NCBI GenBank assembly: GCA_020355985.1
Contig: CP070628.1
Span: forward strand, 273,126-280,908
Direction: 5' to 3'
Source of the DNA: Nitrospirota bacterium
GTDB lineage: Bacteria; Nitrospirota; Nitrospiria; Nitrospirales; UBA8639
DNA length: 7,783 bases
Position 1 is the first letter of the stretch. Every line of letters starts with the position of its first letter. The notes beneath the pieces are model-generated. The model was not told the DNA's origin and made no database searches. It saw only the letters and a list, made by a program, of their open reading frames with translations. The translations under genes were made by a program, and so were the position numbers. This document shows, in pieces, positions 1 through 6,914 of this stretch.

Positions 1-33
1 GCATTCTCATCATCCATAATATCTGATTCATAT

Positions 34-1293
34 TTGAGGATCATACGTGGCTCCTTCTTCAAAATGAAGTCTGTTCAATTTATAACAAGCCTTGGATTTC
101 CCGTGCAATCCCTCCTCTTACACCAACCATATATTAAGTATAAGAGCATCATTCTTACATGCCTCAGTATCTGGTTCAGCTTCGGGATACTGCCTCCATT
201 GGTCTGGGGGCTTTCTGGCAAACCGGCAGCTATCAATAACTCCATAACCCTACAAGCTATCGTCAAACATCAATTTTCCAAGCCGGTTTTTTTGACTGCC
301 AGTCCGGATGATACCAACCGCCTGTTCGTTGTCGAACAAGAGGGATATATTCGTATCGTCCAAGAAGACTCGGTGCTCTCGACACCGTTTCTGGATATCA
401 ACGAAAAACTATCCACAGGTGGTGAGCGGGGATTATTGGGGTTGGCATTTCATCCCCGTTTTTCTTCAAATGGACGACTATTCGTTAATTATACCCGCGC
501 CCGGGATGGAGCCACGGTGATTGCCGAATATCATGCCTTCTCAAACTCCAATCGAGTCACTCTGAATGAATCAGTCCTGTTAGTCATTCCCCAGCCATAC
601 GGAAATCATAATGGTGGGATGATCGCATTTGGACCAGACCAGTATCTTTACATTGGTATGGGCGACGGCGGGTCAGGCGGCGATCCGGCGAATTACGCAC
701 AGAATCAAAACGAATTACTCGGCAAGTTTCTCCGAATCGATGTAGATCAGCAGCGCCCCTATGATATCCCCCCCGACAACCCGTTGGTGAAAGGGAACGG
801 CCGGCCAGAAATTTTTGCCTGAGGCCTTCGTAACCCCTGGCGGTTTTCGTTTGATCGAGAGACTGGCGACCTCTGGGCCGGCGATGTGGGACAAAACGCG
901 TGGGAGGAAATTGATATAATTATCATGGGGAAAAATTACGGATGGCGTCTACTAGAGGGCACCCATTGCTTTCGTCCTCAGACCCACTGCCGGCAGAATC
1001 GCAAGTTCGTGGATCCTGTGACCGAATATGCTCACGAGCAAGGCCGATGTTCCGTAACTGGTGGTTATGTGTATCGCGGCAAAAAGATCCCGGATCTGGC
1101 AGGCACCTATGTCTTTGGTGATTTTTGCTCTGGGGAAATCTGGGGATACCGGAATGGTGAAAGGCAAATCCTACAATCCACCGATTTGCAGATTTCTTCG
1201 TTTGGAGAAGATCGAGACGGAGAACTTTATGTGTTGGGATACGGAGGGAAAATTGTTCGAATAGTGCCGAAAGCCCTCGACCATGCACCCTAA
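34..1293 (+). pseudogene. PQQ-dependent glucose/sorbosone-type dehydrogenase, interrupted by one in-frame TGA
   Basis: One frame of 419 sense-or-stop codons plus TAA encodes a six-bladed beta-propeller of the GSDH/YliI/Hhip-like family. Such enzymes oxidise sugars or related alcohols in the periplasm using PQQ. Visible marks are VVEQEG (Q102, matching the active-site Gln76 of Acinetobacter sGDH), GERGLLGLAFHP at about 130-141, NHNGG with H192 (matching catalytic His144), GMGDGGSGGDP, and GLRNP with R266-N267 (matching PQQ-contacting Arg228-Asn229). C312, C319, C339 and C365 fit the disulfides of exported members. A hydrophobic segment at about residues 39-58 after basic residues looks like a signal sequence or anchor. 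The frame breaks at codon 263 (TGA), three codons before R266, with matching family sequence on both sides. The start is uncertain: TTG at 34, ATG at 64, or upstream, because the frame is open to the window edge and no Shine-Dalgarno is clear. Family call is firm; pseudogene status is inferred. Confidence 0.85.
820..822 (+). other. In-frame TGA inside the dehydrogenase frame
   Basis: The codon follows EIFA and precedes GLRNPWRFSF without any frame change. Family members usually carry an aromatic or other hydrophobic residue here, so a TGG-to-TGA or similar single-base change explains it. Translation ending here would give a 262-codon product lacking R266-N267, the four cysteines and the last blades. 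The next possible restart in frame, GTG at 886, has no visible ribosome binding site. Confidence 0.9.
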
Positions 1294-1329
1294 AAAGAAT
1301 TTACACTTGAGCCACTTTATACGCTTGAC

Positions 1330-2358
1330 CTAGAACTTCTCGACTTTTCGGAACAACTCAATTTCGTCGAGGACTTTGCCTACTCCATAGACGACAGACG
1401 TAAGAGGATCTTCTACGGTAATAATGGGCAAATTGGTTTCCTCCTGAAACCGGGTTGCAATCCCCGGCAACATTGAACCACCACCCGTAATGACCACTCC
1501 CTTATCAATGATGTCCCCAGCCAATTCGGGTGGAGTATTTTCGAGCGCCGTGCGTAAGGCATTGACAATGGAATGAATGGGATCTTCTAAGGCTTCCCGA
1601 ATTTCTGAATCATTGACCACCACTGTTCGGGGAATACCCGAAATCATATCACGGCCTTTGACCATCATGGTCTTAGCCTGTTCCATGGGATAGGCCGATC
1701 CCACTTCAATCTTCACTCGTTCAGCCATATGTTCGCCAATGAGCAAATTATATCGCCGCTTGATGTAACTCAAGATCGCATCGTCCATTGAATCACCCGC
1801 TACCTTCACCGACTCGCTACACACAATACCGCCGAGAGAGATGACAGCAATATCCGTCGTCCCCCCGCCAATATCCACCACCATATTTCCTGAGGGTTCA
1901 GTGATCGGAAGTCCGCCACCAATGGCCGCGGCTACGGGCTCTTCAATAAGATAAACCTCTCGAGCCCCGGCTTGTCCGGCTGACTCTCGAACAGCTCGTT
2001 GTTCGACTTCGGTGATGCGTGAGGGCACTCCAATAATACATCTGGGTCGCACAAAGGCCCGCCGATTATGTGCTTTCGTGATAAAGTAATGCAACATACG
2101 CTCGGTCATGGCGAAATCAGCAATCACGCCTTCTTTGATAGGGCGAATGGCAATAATGTTGCCGGGTGTTCGACCGACCATCCGCTTGGCTTCTACACCA
2201 ACGGCCAAAACAGTATTGGATTGCTTATCAATGGCCACAACCGAAGGTTCACTCAAGGTAATGCCCTTCCCACGTACATAGACCAATGTGGTTGCGGTAC
2301 CTAAATCAATGGCAAGATCACTAGAAAACCACCCAAGCACATCACTTAACCCTGGCAT
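1330..2358 (-). CDS. mreB: Rod-shape-determining actin-like protein MreB
   Basis: MreB is the bacterial actin homologue that polymerises on the inner face of the membrane and directs the cell-wall elongation machinery. The 342-residue length is normal for the family. Seen in order: an amphipathic N-terminal stretch (LSDVLGWFSS, residues 4-13) of the kind used for membrane binding; phosphate-1 loop DLGTATTLVYV (18-28); YLIEEPVAAAIG (136-147) with E140 at the position of the ATP-hydrolysis glutamate; phosphate-2 loop VVDIGGGTTDIAV (160-172); and adenosine-site VITGGGSMLPG (289-299). The usual phosphate-1 form is GTANT, so T23 replaces Asn. The ATG at 2358 is preceded by GGGGG four bases upstream, a modest ribosome binding site, and places the N-terminus as in other MreBs. 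The stop is TAG. No mreC or mreD follows; the next gene downstream converges on it. It could be the main MreB or a paralogue. Confidence 0.96.
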   Translation of the reverse strand: MPGLSDVLGWFSSDLAIDLGTATTLVYVRGKGITLSEPSVVAIDKQSNTVLAVGVEAKRMVGRTPGNIIAIRPIKEGVIADFAMTERMLHYFITKAHNRRAFVRPRCIIGVPSRITEVEQRAVRESAGQAGAREVYLIEEPVAAAIGGGLPITEPSGNMVVDIGGGTTDIAVISLGGIVCSESVKVAGDSMDDAILSYIKRRYNLLIGEHMAERVKIEVGSAYPMEQAKTMMVKGRDMISGIPRTVVVNDSEIREALEDPIHSIVNALRTALENTPPELAGDIIDKGVVITGGGSMLPGIATRFQEETNLPIITVEDPLTSVVYGVGKVLDEIELFRKVEKF

Positions 2359-2393
2359 GGAGCCCCCATAATTAAAAGACAGTGGATTAGAGA

Positions 2394-2432
2394 ATGTCGA
2401 TCATGCATACGTGCATGACGCACTATCGACAT
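2394..2432. repeat. Nested inverted repeat upstream of mreB
   Basis: Outer arms ATGTCGAT (2394-2401) and ATCGACAT (2425-2432) are perfect reverse complements. Inside them, TCATGCA (2401-2407) and TGCATGA (2412-2418) are also perfect reverse complements around TACG. About six unpaired bases (2419-2424) lie on one side, giving a 14-bp stem with a single asymmetric bulge; position 2401 can belong to either arm. It lies 36 to 74 bases before the mreB start codon, so it could be an operator or a hairpin in the mRNA leader. No T tract follows closely in either direction, so it is not a standard terminator. Confidence 0.7.
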
Positions 2433-2546
2433 ATATCGGAAAACGACTTGCAAAAATAAAGGAATAAATAAAAAAAAGTTCCAGAACGGTACGTATTCGA
2501 GAAGCCATAGGCTCATCCATGAATCCAAGCTCTTTAGAACAACCCT

Positions 2547-2567
2547 GGATCGGGATTTTGCCGATCC
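2547..2567. repeat. Seven-base-pair hairpin in the mreB/M23 intergenic region
   Basis: GGATCGG (2547-2553) and CCGATCC (2561-2567) are perfect reverse complements separated by seven bases (GATTTTG). No T tract follows on either strand, so it does not look like a rho-independent terminator. It could be an operator site or part of a structured leader; the function is unknown. Confidence 0.5.
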
Positions 2568-2670
2568 CAACCGAAAAGGCAAGGATTGTCCGAGGCGGGG
2601 AGAACACACAGCACACAGCCCATCTTAGGCCCGGGACAGGCTAGGCGATCATCGTGTCTATGTCAAGAGT

Positions 2671-2680
2671 GGAAAGGAGG
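2671..2680 (+). promoter_or_regulatory. Strong Shine-Dalgarno-like sequence in the intergenic region
   Basis: GGAAAGGAGG contains the full AGGAGG core. It serves no long ORF; the only start at usable distance is GTG at 2684 (3-base spacing). It is stronger than the sites before the recognised genes here, which is why the small ORF is recorded. Confidence 0.35.
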
Positions 2681-2683
2681 ACT

Positions 2684-2770
2684 GTGCCCGGACATTACAA
2701 AGATGGCCAGTCGGAAACAAATCCAATTAGACTCCTGCTAACAATCTTGTTCCTTGGGGCCTTGCTCTGA
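2684..2770 (+). CDS. Possible 28-residue hydrophobic small protein or leader peptide
   Basis: A GTG at 2684 opens a 28-codon frame ending at TGA (2768-2770). It is preceded by GGAAAGGAGG (2671-2680), the strongest Shine-Dalgarno-like string in the window, although only three bases separate it from the GTG, closer than usual. The product has a polar half (residues 2-13, with HYKDG and SET) and a hydrophobic tail (residues 15-28, IRLLLTILFLGALL), which could enter a membrane. It lies 87 bases before the M23 start, and its end overlaps the -35 element proposed for that gene. I recognise no family. It may be a real small protein, a leader peptide, or chance. Confidence 0.2.
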   Translation: MPGHYKDGQSETNPIRLLLTILFLGALL

Positions 2771-2789
2771 AGAACGTGTATGGTATAAG
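2762..2789 (+). promoter_or_regulatory. Candidate sigma70-type promoter for the M23 gene
   Basis: TTGCTC (2762-2767, three of six consensus bases) and TATAAG (2784-2789, five of six) are separated by 16 bases. A TG at 2781-2782 one base before the -10 forms an extended -10 element. Transcription would start near 2796, giving a leader of about 60 bases before the GTG at 2858. Found by pattern only. Confidence 0.4.
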
Positions 2790-2857
2790 TAGGAAGACAT
2801 TTCTATTTTTATCATCCTCCTAACGATTTCCCCTTTGAGGTAAGAGTTACAGCTGCC

Positions 2858-4297
2858 GTGTCCAAAAAAGTTCTGCTGATTGTCATTTCCTTCGGACTCA
2901 TCGCAACGTATCTTGGCCTGGTTGGCAGCGCACGATGGGGCGATTCGACCCCTCCTGAGATTGTTCTGGAACAGCCCTTCGAACTGGTCGGACCGACCAC
3001 ACCTCTCGTGGTCAAAATCCATGATAACGGAACTGGTCTGCGTGATGTCTCCATCCGTATTATCCACAACTTAGAAACATTCGTATTGGCCGACCAGGGC
3101 TTTCCCTCCGAAGGTTGGTTGTCGGTAGCCGGCGGCAAAGAACACACATTCAACTTTGAGGGTATCCCCTATGCTGATTCAGACCTTCCTCGACGACAAG
3201 GGCAAGCACAAATCATCGTCACCGCGCGAGATTACTCCTGGCGAAACCTATTTGAAGGCAATGGACAACGACTCGAGCAAACCTTTACCCCACAATTTAC
3301 GCCCCCACGACTGGAACTGCTTTCACCGCCTGCGACCATTGTGCAGGGTGGCACGGGGGTTGTTCGTTACCGGGTCGTCCCAGAAGTCCCCAACCATGGC
3401 GTAAAAATCGGAAAGGCATTTTTCCCAGGTTTCCCGGCACCTGACAAAGCCGGGATGTTTGCGTTCGTAGCCTTTCCATACAATGCACCCCCAACCACAC
3501 CCATCCAGCTTACCGCGGACGATGGCTTTGGGAACAGCGCACTTTTGGATGTGGACTTTCACATGAAGCCTCAATTCTGGCGCACTCGACCTATTAACAT
3601 TTCCGATTCATTTATCCGAAAGACTGTTCCAGCCATTCTGGCGCAAACACCAGAACTGACAACCAAAAATGATTTGCTTGAAGACTTCCTCCAAGTCAAT
3701 GGCACCTTACGTACGATGAACAATCAAACCATTACCAATCTCACGAAACAATCTCGTCCTGAGCTATTATGGAAAGGCGCATTCCGCCAACTCTCCGGCT
3801 CACAGGTACAAGCCTCGTTCGCCGATCATCGGGAATATATATATAAGGGGAAAGTTGTGGATACCCAAGACCATTTGGGATTTGATCTGGCCGTCACCAA
3901 ACATTATCCCGTTGAAGCGGCCAATCATGGAATCGTGCTCTTGGCAGGGTATCTGGGGATTTATGGCAATACGGTTATTCTAGATCATGGCTACGGACTC
4001 CTCTCGCTTTATGCCCATATGTCTTCTATTGAAGTCAAAGTTGGGGATACCGTGACTATTGGGACACCACTTGGCAAGTCAGGAACAACCGGCCTGGCAG
4101 GTGGTGATCACTTACATTTCAGTCTCATCTTGCACGGCCAACAGGTGAACCCTACGGAATGGTGGGACCCCTTCTGGGTCAAGACACGAATTAAAGACAA
4201 ACTCGGACTGCCTTCCCTAACCAAGGCATCGAATGCCGAACAGGAACAAGAACCAACCGCCCAAGAATTAGGGCCGGAACCAGCGCCTGCCCCCTAA
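2858..4297 (+). CDS. M23 family metallopeptidase (LytM-type peptidoglycan hydrolase), membrane-anchored
   Basis: This predicted zinc endopeptidase cuts peptide crosslinks of peptidoglycan from the periplasmic side. The 479-residue protein starts with KK and a hydrophobic segment (about 5-22) that should act as a signal anchor. A beta-rich, Ig-like region follows (about 32-235), containing the DNGTGLRDVSI stretch. The C-terminal M23 domain lies at about 325-445. All zinc-site residues are present: H339 and D343 (HLGFD), H387 (YAHMSS) and the HLH pair H418/H420, so the enzyme should be active rather than a LytM-like activator. The tail (460-479) is rich in E, Q, P and A. The GTG start is chosen because it begins directly at the signal anchor and no ATG, GTG or TTG lies between it and the upstream in-frame TAA at 2786. 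The ribosome binding site is weak (AAGAG, 11 bases upstream). It diverges from mreB, and topoisomerase genes follow on the same strand. Confidence 0.92.
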   Translation: MSKKVLLIVISFGLIATYLGLVGSARWGDSTPPEIVLEQPFELVGPTTPLVVKIHDNGTGLRDVSIRIIHNLETFVLADQGFPSEGWLSVAGGKEHTFNFEGIPYADSDLPRRQGQAQIIVTARDYSWRNLFEGNGQRLEQTFTPQFTPPRLELLSPPATIVQGGTGVVRYRVVPEVPNHGVKIGKAFFPGFPAPDKAGMFAFVAFPYNAPPTTPIQLTADDGFGNSALLDVDFHMKPQFWRTRPINISDSFIRKTVPAILAQTPELTTKNDLLEDFLQVNGTLRTMNNQTITNLTKQSRPELLWKGAFRQLSGSQVQASFADHREYIYKGKVVDTQDHLGFDLAVTKHYPVEAANHGIVLLAGYLGIYGNTVILDHGYGLLSLYAHMSSIEVKVGDTVTIGTPLGKSGTTGLAGGDHLHFSLILHGQQVNPTEWWDPFWVKTRIKDKLGLPSLTKASNAEQEQEPTAQELGPEPAPAP

Positions 4298-4427
4298 TAT
4301 TGAAAAAACGTGAAGAGTACGGGGTCAGTAACCAACCATGAAGCGGAAGGAACGTGTGCACCCACCTTTTTTCTGTTTCATATTTTTTTGTGACTTGTTA
4401 TCTCAAATAAGCTGAAGGCCTTTTTGT
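4298..4427 (+). other. Intergenic spacer between the M23 gene and the topoisomerase A gene
   Basis: The 130-base spacer is AT-rich in its second half, with T tracts around 4368-4388. I see no hairpin good enough for a rho-independent terminator, so read-through from the M23 gene is possible. A start for transcription of the topoisomerase genes could also lie here (TATCTC near 4399 preceded by TG), but the match is poor. GAAGG near 4414-4418 is the ribosome binding site for the ATG at 4428. Confidence 0.45.
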
Positions 4428-6845
4428 ATGGCGAAACGTCCACGAACTCCATCGTCTTCTTCCCTCGAAACACCCACGACTGCTATTCCAGTTCCTTTGG
4501 ATGAAACGACACGACAACGCTATTTAAACTATGCGTTATCCGTCATAACATCCCGAGCCCTTCCCGACATACGCGACGGATTAAAACCGGTGCAACGGCG
4601 CATCTTGTTTTCCATGTTTCACAATCATCGACTCACACCGGACAGACCGCCAATCAAAAGTGCCAAGGTTGTCGGATCGGTCATCGGTGAATGGCATCCA
4701 CACGGAGATGTGGCCGTTTATGATGCCATGGCCCGTATGGCGCAACCTTGGTCGCTCCGCGCGACCTTAGTCGATGGTCATGGCAATTTCGGGAGTCAAG
4801 ACGGGGACCGCCCCGCCGCCTACCGGTATACCGAAGCCCGGTTAACACCGCTGGCGCTTGAGCTACTGAACGAACTCAATAAAAATACGGTCGACTTTCA
4901 ACCCAATTACGACGGCAAAGCAGAAGAACCCTTAGTGCTTCCGTCGCGTTTTCCGAATCTGCTGGTCAACGGCTCAACTGGTATCGCAGTGGGCATGGCT
5001 ACCAACATGCCTCCACATAATCTAGGGGAAGTGATTGATGCAGCCATTGCGCTCATTGGCAATCGAGAGGCATCAATTGCTGATCTCATGAGATCGCTAA
5101 AGGGGCCTGACTTTCCGACAGGCGGGGAAATCCTGAATACCCGCACTGAGCTTCGGGAAATCTATGAGACCGGCCAGGGATCCATTCGCCTGCGCGGGGA
5201 ATATGCCGTCAATACGGTGAGTCCGGGGAAATCAGAAATACTCGTCACCTCCATTCCCTTTGCCGTGGATAAGGCAACCATTGTCGAACGCATTGGTGAA
5301 CTGATCCTCACCAAAAAAATTCCACAATTAGTGGACGTGCGCGACGAATCGACAACGGACGTGCGCATCGCCCTGGAATGCCAAAAAGAGGCAGACCCTC
5401 ACTTGGCCATGGCCTATCTCTTTAAACACACGCCACTTCAAAACAATTTTTCGGTCAACATGACCTGCTTGGTTCCCGTACCTGGATCACCCGTCTCCCG
5501 TCCGGATTGCTTGAACCTCAAACAGATGCTGGAACAGTTTATCGAATTTCGTTTTACGACAGTGACGCGTCGCTTTACCTATGACCTACAGGTATTAGAA
5601 CGTCGCATTCATATTCTGAAGGGATTCAAGCGCATCTTTGACGCCCTCGATCAAGTCTTAAAGATCATCCGGCAAAGTGACGGGAAAGCGGATTCTGCCA
5701 CAAAGCTCCAACAGCGATTTGGGCTCCAACCCATTCAAACTGACGCCATTCTCGAAACCCCTATTTACAAATTATCTCGCACTGAAATCAAAAAGATGCT
5801 GGATGAACTCTCGGACAAACAGCGTCAAGCCAAGAACCTCCAAGCGCTCTTGACTTCTAAAAAGAGGTTATGGAATGTGGTCAAACAGGAATTAGAAGAA
5901 GTCGCTAAAACATTTTCAGACAAACGTCGAACAAAAATTGGGCGCCGACAAACAGAAGAGATCGAATTTGATCCCGATGCCTTCCGTGTCAAAGAAGATG
6001 CGATCATTACCATCTCCACTGATGGCTGGATCAGAAGAGTTGGATTAATTAAAGACCTCTCGAAAGCCCGCATCAGGGAAGGCGATAGCTTGATGACCAT
6101 TCTCGGAGGAAGCACCTTCGATACAGTCGTCTTCTTTTCTAATTTTGGCAGCGCCTACACGATACGAATTGATGACATCCCTCCTGCTCGAAGCGGATAT
6201 GGCGACCCCGTACAAAAACTTTTTAAATTTAAAGATGGCGAACGCATTATTGGCGGATGGAGTTTTGACCCACGTATGCGACTGAGTGCGGGCAAACCGA
6301 CTTCCCCTTCCACATCAAACGGAGGCCAACTTGCCCTCTTCGACAAAAAGGGGAAGCCCCAAACGTCATCCTTGGAAGCACTCGCCGTCACCACCAGTGG
6401 AATGGGCCTTCGTTTTGACTTGAGCTCCTTGCAAGAGCCGTCGACACGACTTGGTCGAAAATTCTGCAAGCTTAAAGAAGGTGAAGAAGTTCTAGGCCTT
6501 GAGATCATCACTGGTCCACTGAAACAGACGGTTGTAGCGGTGGCATCAATCAAAGGGCGAGCGCTCTTGTGCAAAGCGGAAGAAGTAGCCCAATTGGCTG
6601 GTCCAGGACGTGGCGTCATTGTCATGAAATTAGACTCCAAGGATACGGTCGTAGGCTATAAGCTTTTGTGCGCCAAAGATGACCGACTCGTTCTCCTCAA
6701 AGAAGGTGGTGGCACGCTTCCGGTGACCCTTCGCAAATATCAGGTTGTTGGTCGAGGGGGAAAGGGACATGCCCTCTTCAAGCGTGGCCGCCTAAAAGGC
6801 ATGGCCCCAACGGAGTTGAGCATTCCAGCGTTTCAAATGGCATAA
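4428..6845 (+). CDS. parC: Type IIA DNA topoisomerase subunit A, ParC-like (topoisomerase IV subunit A)
   Basis: This is the DNA-breaking and rejoining subunit that pairs with a GyrB/ParE ATPase. In the 805-residue protein, a Ser/Thr/Pro-rich lead (1-24) precedes the winged-helix and tower domains: LPDIRDGLKPVQRRIL (45-60), HPHGD (90-94), and the active site AAYRYTEARL with R133 and catalytic Y134. NGSTGIAVGMATNMPPHNLGE (about 181-201) and a helical coiled-coil stretch (about 365-500) follow, then a C-terminal beta-pinwheel (about 515-790). The first pinwheel blade lacks the GyrA box (QRRGGKG); KARIREGD (546-553) stands there, favouring topoisomerase IV over gyrase. GRGGKG instead appears near the C-terminus (775-780). 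The quinolone-contact serine is V95, while the acidic partner D99 is kept. ATG has GAAGG nine bases upstream. The B subunit follows after 69 bases. Calling it gyrA is the main alternative. Confidence 0.88.
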   Translation: MAKRPRTPSSSSLETPTTAIPVPLDETTRQRYLNYALSVITSRALPDIRDGLKPVQRRILFSMFHNHRLTPDRPPIKSAKVVGSVIGEWHPHGDVAVYDAMARMAQPWSLRATLVDGHGNFGSQDGDRPAAYRYTEARLTPLALELLNELNKNTVDFQPNYDGKAEEPLVLPSRFPNLLVNGSTGIAVGMATNMPPHNLGEVIDAAIALIGNREASIADLMRSLKGPDFPTGGEILNTRTELREIYETGQGSIRLRGEYAVNTVSPGKSEILVTSIPFAVDKATIVERIGELILTKKIPQLVDVRDESTTDVRIALECQKEADPHLAMAYLFKHTPLQNNFSVNMTCLVPVPGSPVSRPDCLNLKQMLEQFIEFRFTTVTRRFTYDLQVLERRIHILKGFKRIFDALDQVLKIIRQSDGKADSATKLQQRFGLQPIQTDAILETPIYKLSRTEIKKMLDELSDKQRQAKNLQALLTSKKRLWNVVKQELEEVAKTFSDKRRTKIGRRQTEEIEFDPDAFRVKEDAIITISTDGWIRRVGLIKDLSKARIREGDSLMTILGGSTFDTVVFFSNFGSAYTIRIDDIPPARSGYGDPVQKLFKFKDGERIIGGWSFDPRMRLSAGKPTSPSTSNGGQLALFDKKGKPQTSSLEALAVTTSGMGLRFDLSSLQEPSTRLGRKFCKLKEGEEVLGLEIITGPLKQTVVAVASIKGRALLCKAEEVAQLAGPGRGVIVMKLDSKDTVVGYKLLCAKDDRLVLLKEGGGTLPVTLRKYQVVGRGGKGHALFKRGRLKGMAPTELSIPAFQMA

Positions 6846-6914
6846 CTGCCATAAAATGATAGACATGCAACTCGAGAAACGATTCTTCCTCGATAGACAC
6901 TAAGGAATTAAGAA
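6846..6914 (+). other. Spacer between topoisomerase A and B genes
   Basis: The 69-base gap carries a short direct repeat GATAGACA (6858-6865 and 6892-6899), a weak TCGAG/CTCGA pairing between the copies, and the ribosome binding site of the next gene. No terminator is visible, so the two subunits are likely co-transcribed. Confidence 0.45.
6902..6906 (+). promoter_or_regulatory. Ribosome binding site of the topoisomerase B gene
   Basis: AAGGA lies eight bases before ATG 6915 and supports that start, which also matches the usual N-terminus of GyrB/ParE proteins. Confidence 0.6.

Larger units (their letters stand above)
2359..2857. other. Divergent intergenic region between mreB and the M23 peptidase gene
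   Basis: This 499-base stretch should hold control elements for both genes. From left to right it contains a nested inverted repeat (2394-2432); an A8 tract at 2470-2477 inside AT-rich DNA, which reads as T8 toward mreB; a hairpin at 2547-2567; a short tandem duplication ACACAGC x2 near 2606-2620; a strong Shine-Dalgarno followed by a 28-codon ORF (2684-2770); and a rightward promoter candidate (2762-2789). I could not identify a convincing -35/-10 pair for mreB. TTGCAA near 2447-2452 on the minus strand has no well-placed -10. No tRNA or known structured RNA was recognised. The long overlapping minus-strand frames here look accidental. Confidence 0.6.

Noticed and set aside
820..863. Selenocysteine reading of the TGA: a stem GGTTTTCG (842-849) with CGAGAGAC (856-863), one mismatch, lies downstream.
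   Set aside because: The stem begins 19 bases after the TGA, the loop TTTGAT lacks the features of bacterial SECIS loops, and the family does not use Cys at this position.
923..1288. 121-codon minus-strand ORF across the dehydrogenase 3' half.
   Set aside because: It lies opposite clearly conserved dehydrogenase sequence, and its product resembles no family.
886..1293. Separate 135-residue gene starting at GTG 886.
   Set aside because: It is in the same frame as the upstream dehydrogenase and continues its motifs; no ribosome binding site precedes the GTG.
2346..2609. 87-codon minus-strand ORF running into the mreB start, with a hydrophobic middle.
   Set aside because: It overlaps the mreB start in another frame, covers both hairpins and an AT tract, and has no supporting ribosome binding site; the hydrophobic run comes from the T-rich stretch.
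2738..2821. Minus-strand AGGAGG directly abutting an ATG at 2815 and a 25-codon frame.
   Set aside because: Zero spacing between Shine-Dalgarno and ATG, a composition without family features, and overlap with the likely rightward promoter suggest chance.
4338..4415. 25-codon plus-strand ORF (KRKER then an F-rich stretch) between the M23 and topoisomerase genes.
   Set aside because: No Shine-Dalgarno, and the Phe-rich part merely reflects T tracts.
6155..6640. 161-codon minus-strand ORF inside the topoisomerase A gene.
   Set aside because: It sits entirely opposite conserved pinwheel-coding sequence and its composition is typical of an antisense shadow frame.
6872..6893. TCGAG/CTCGA hairpin between the topoisomerase genes as a terminator.
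   Set aside because: Only five base pairs with a 12-base loop and no T tract.
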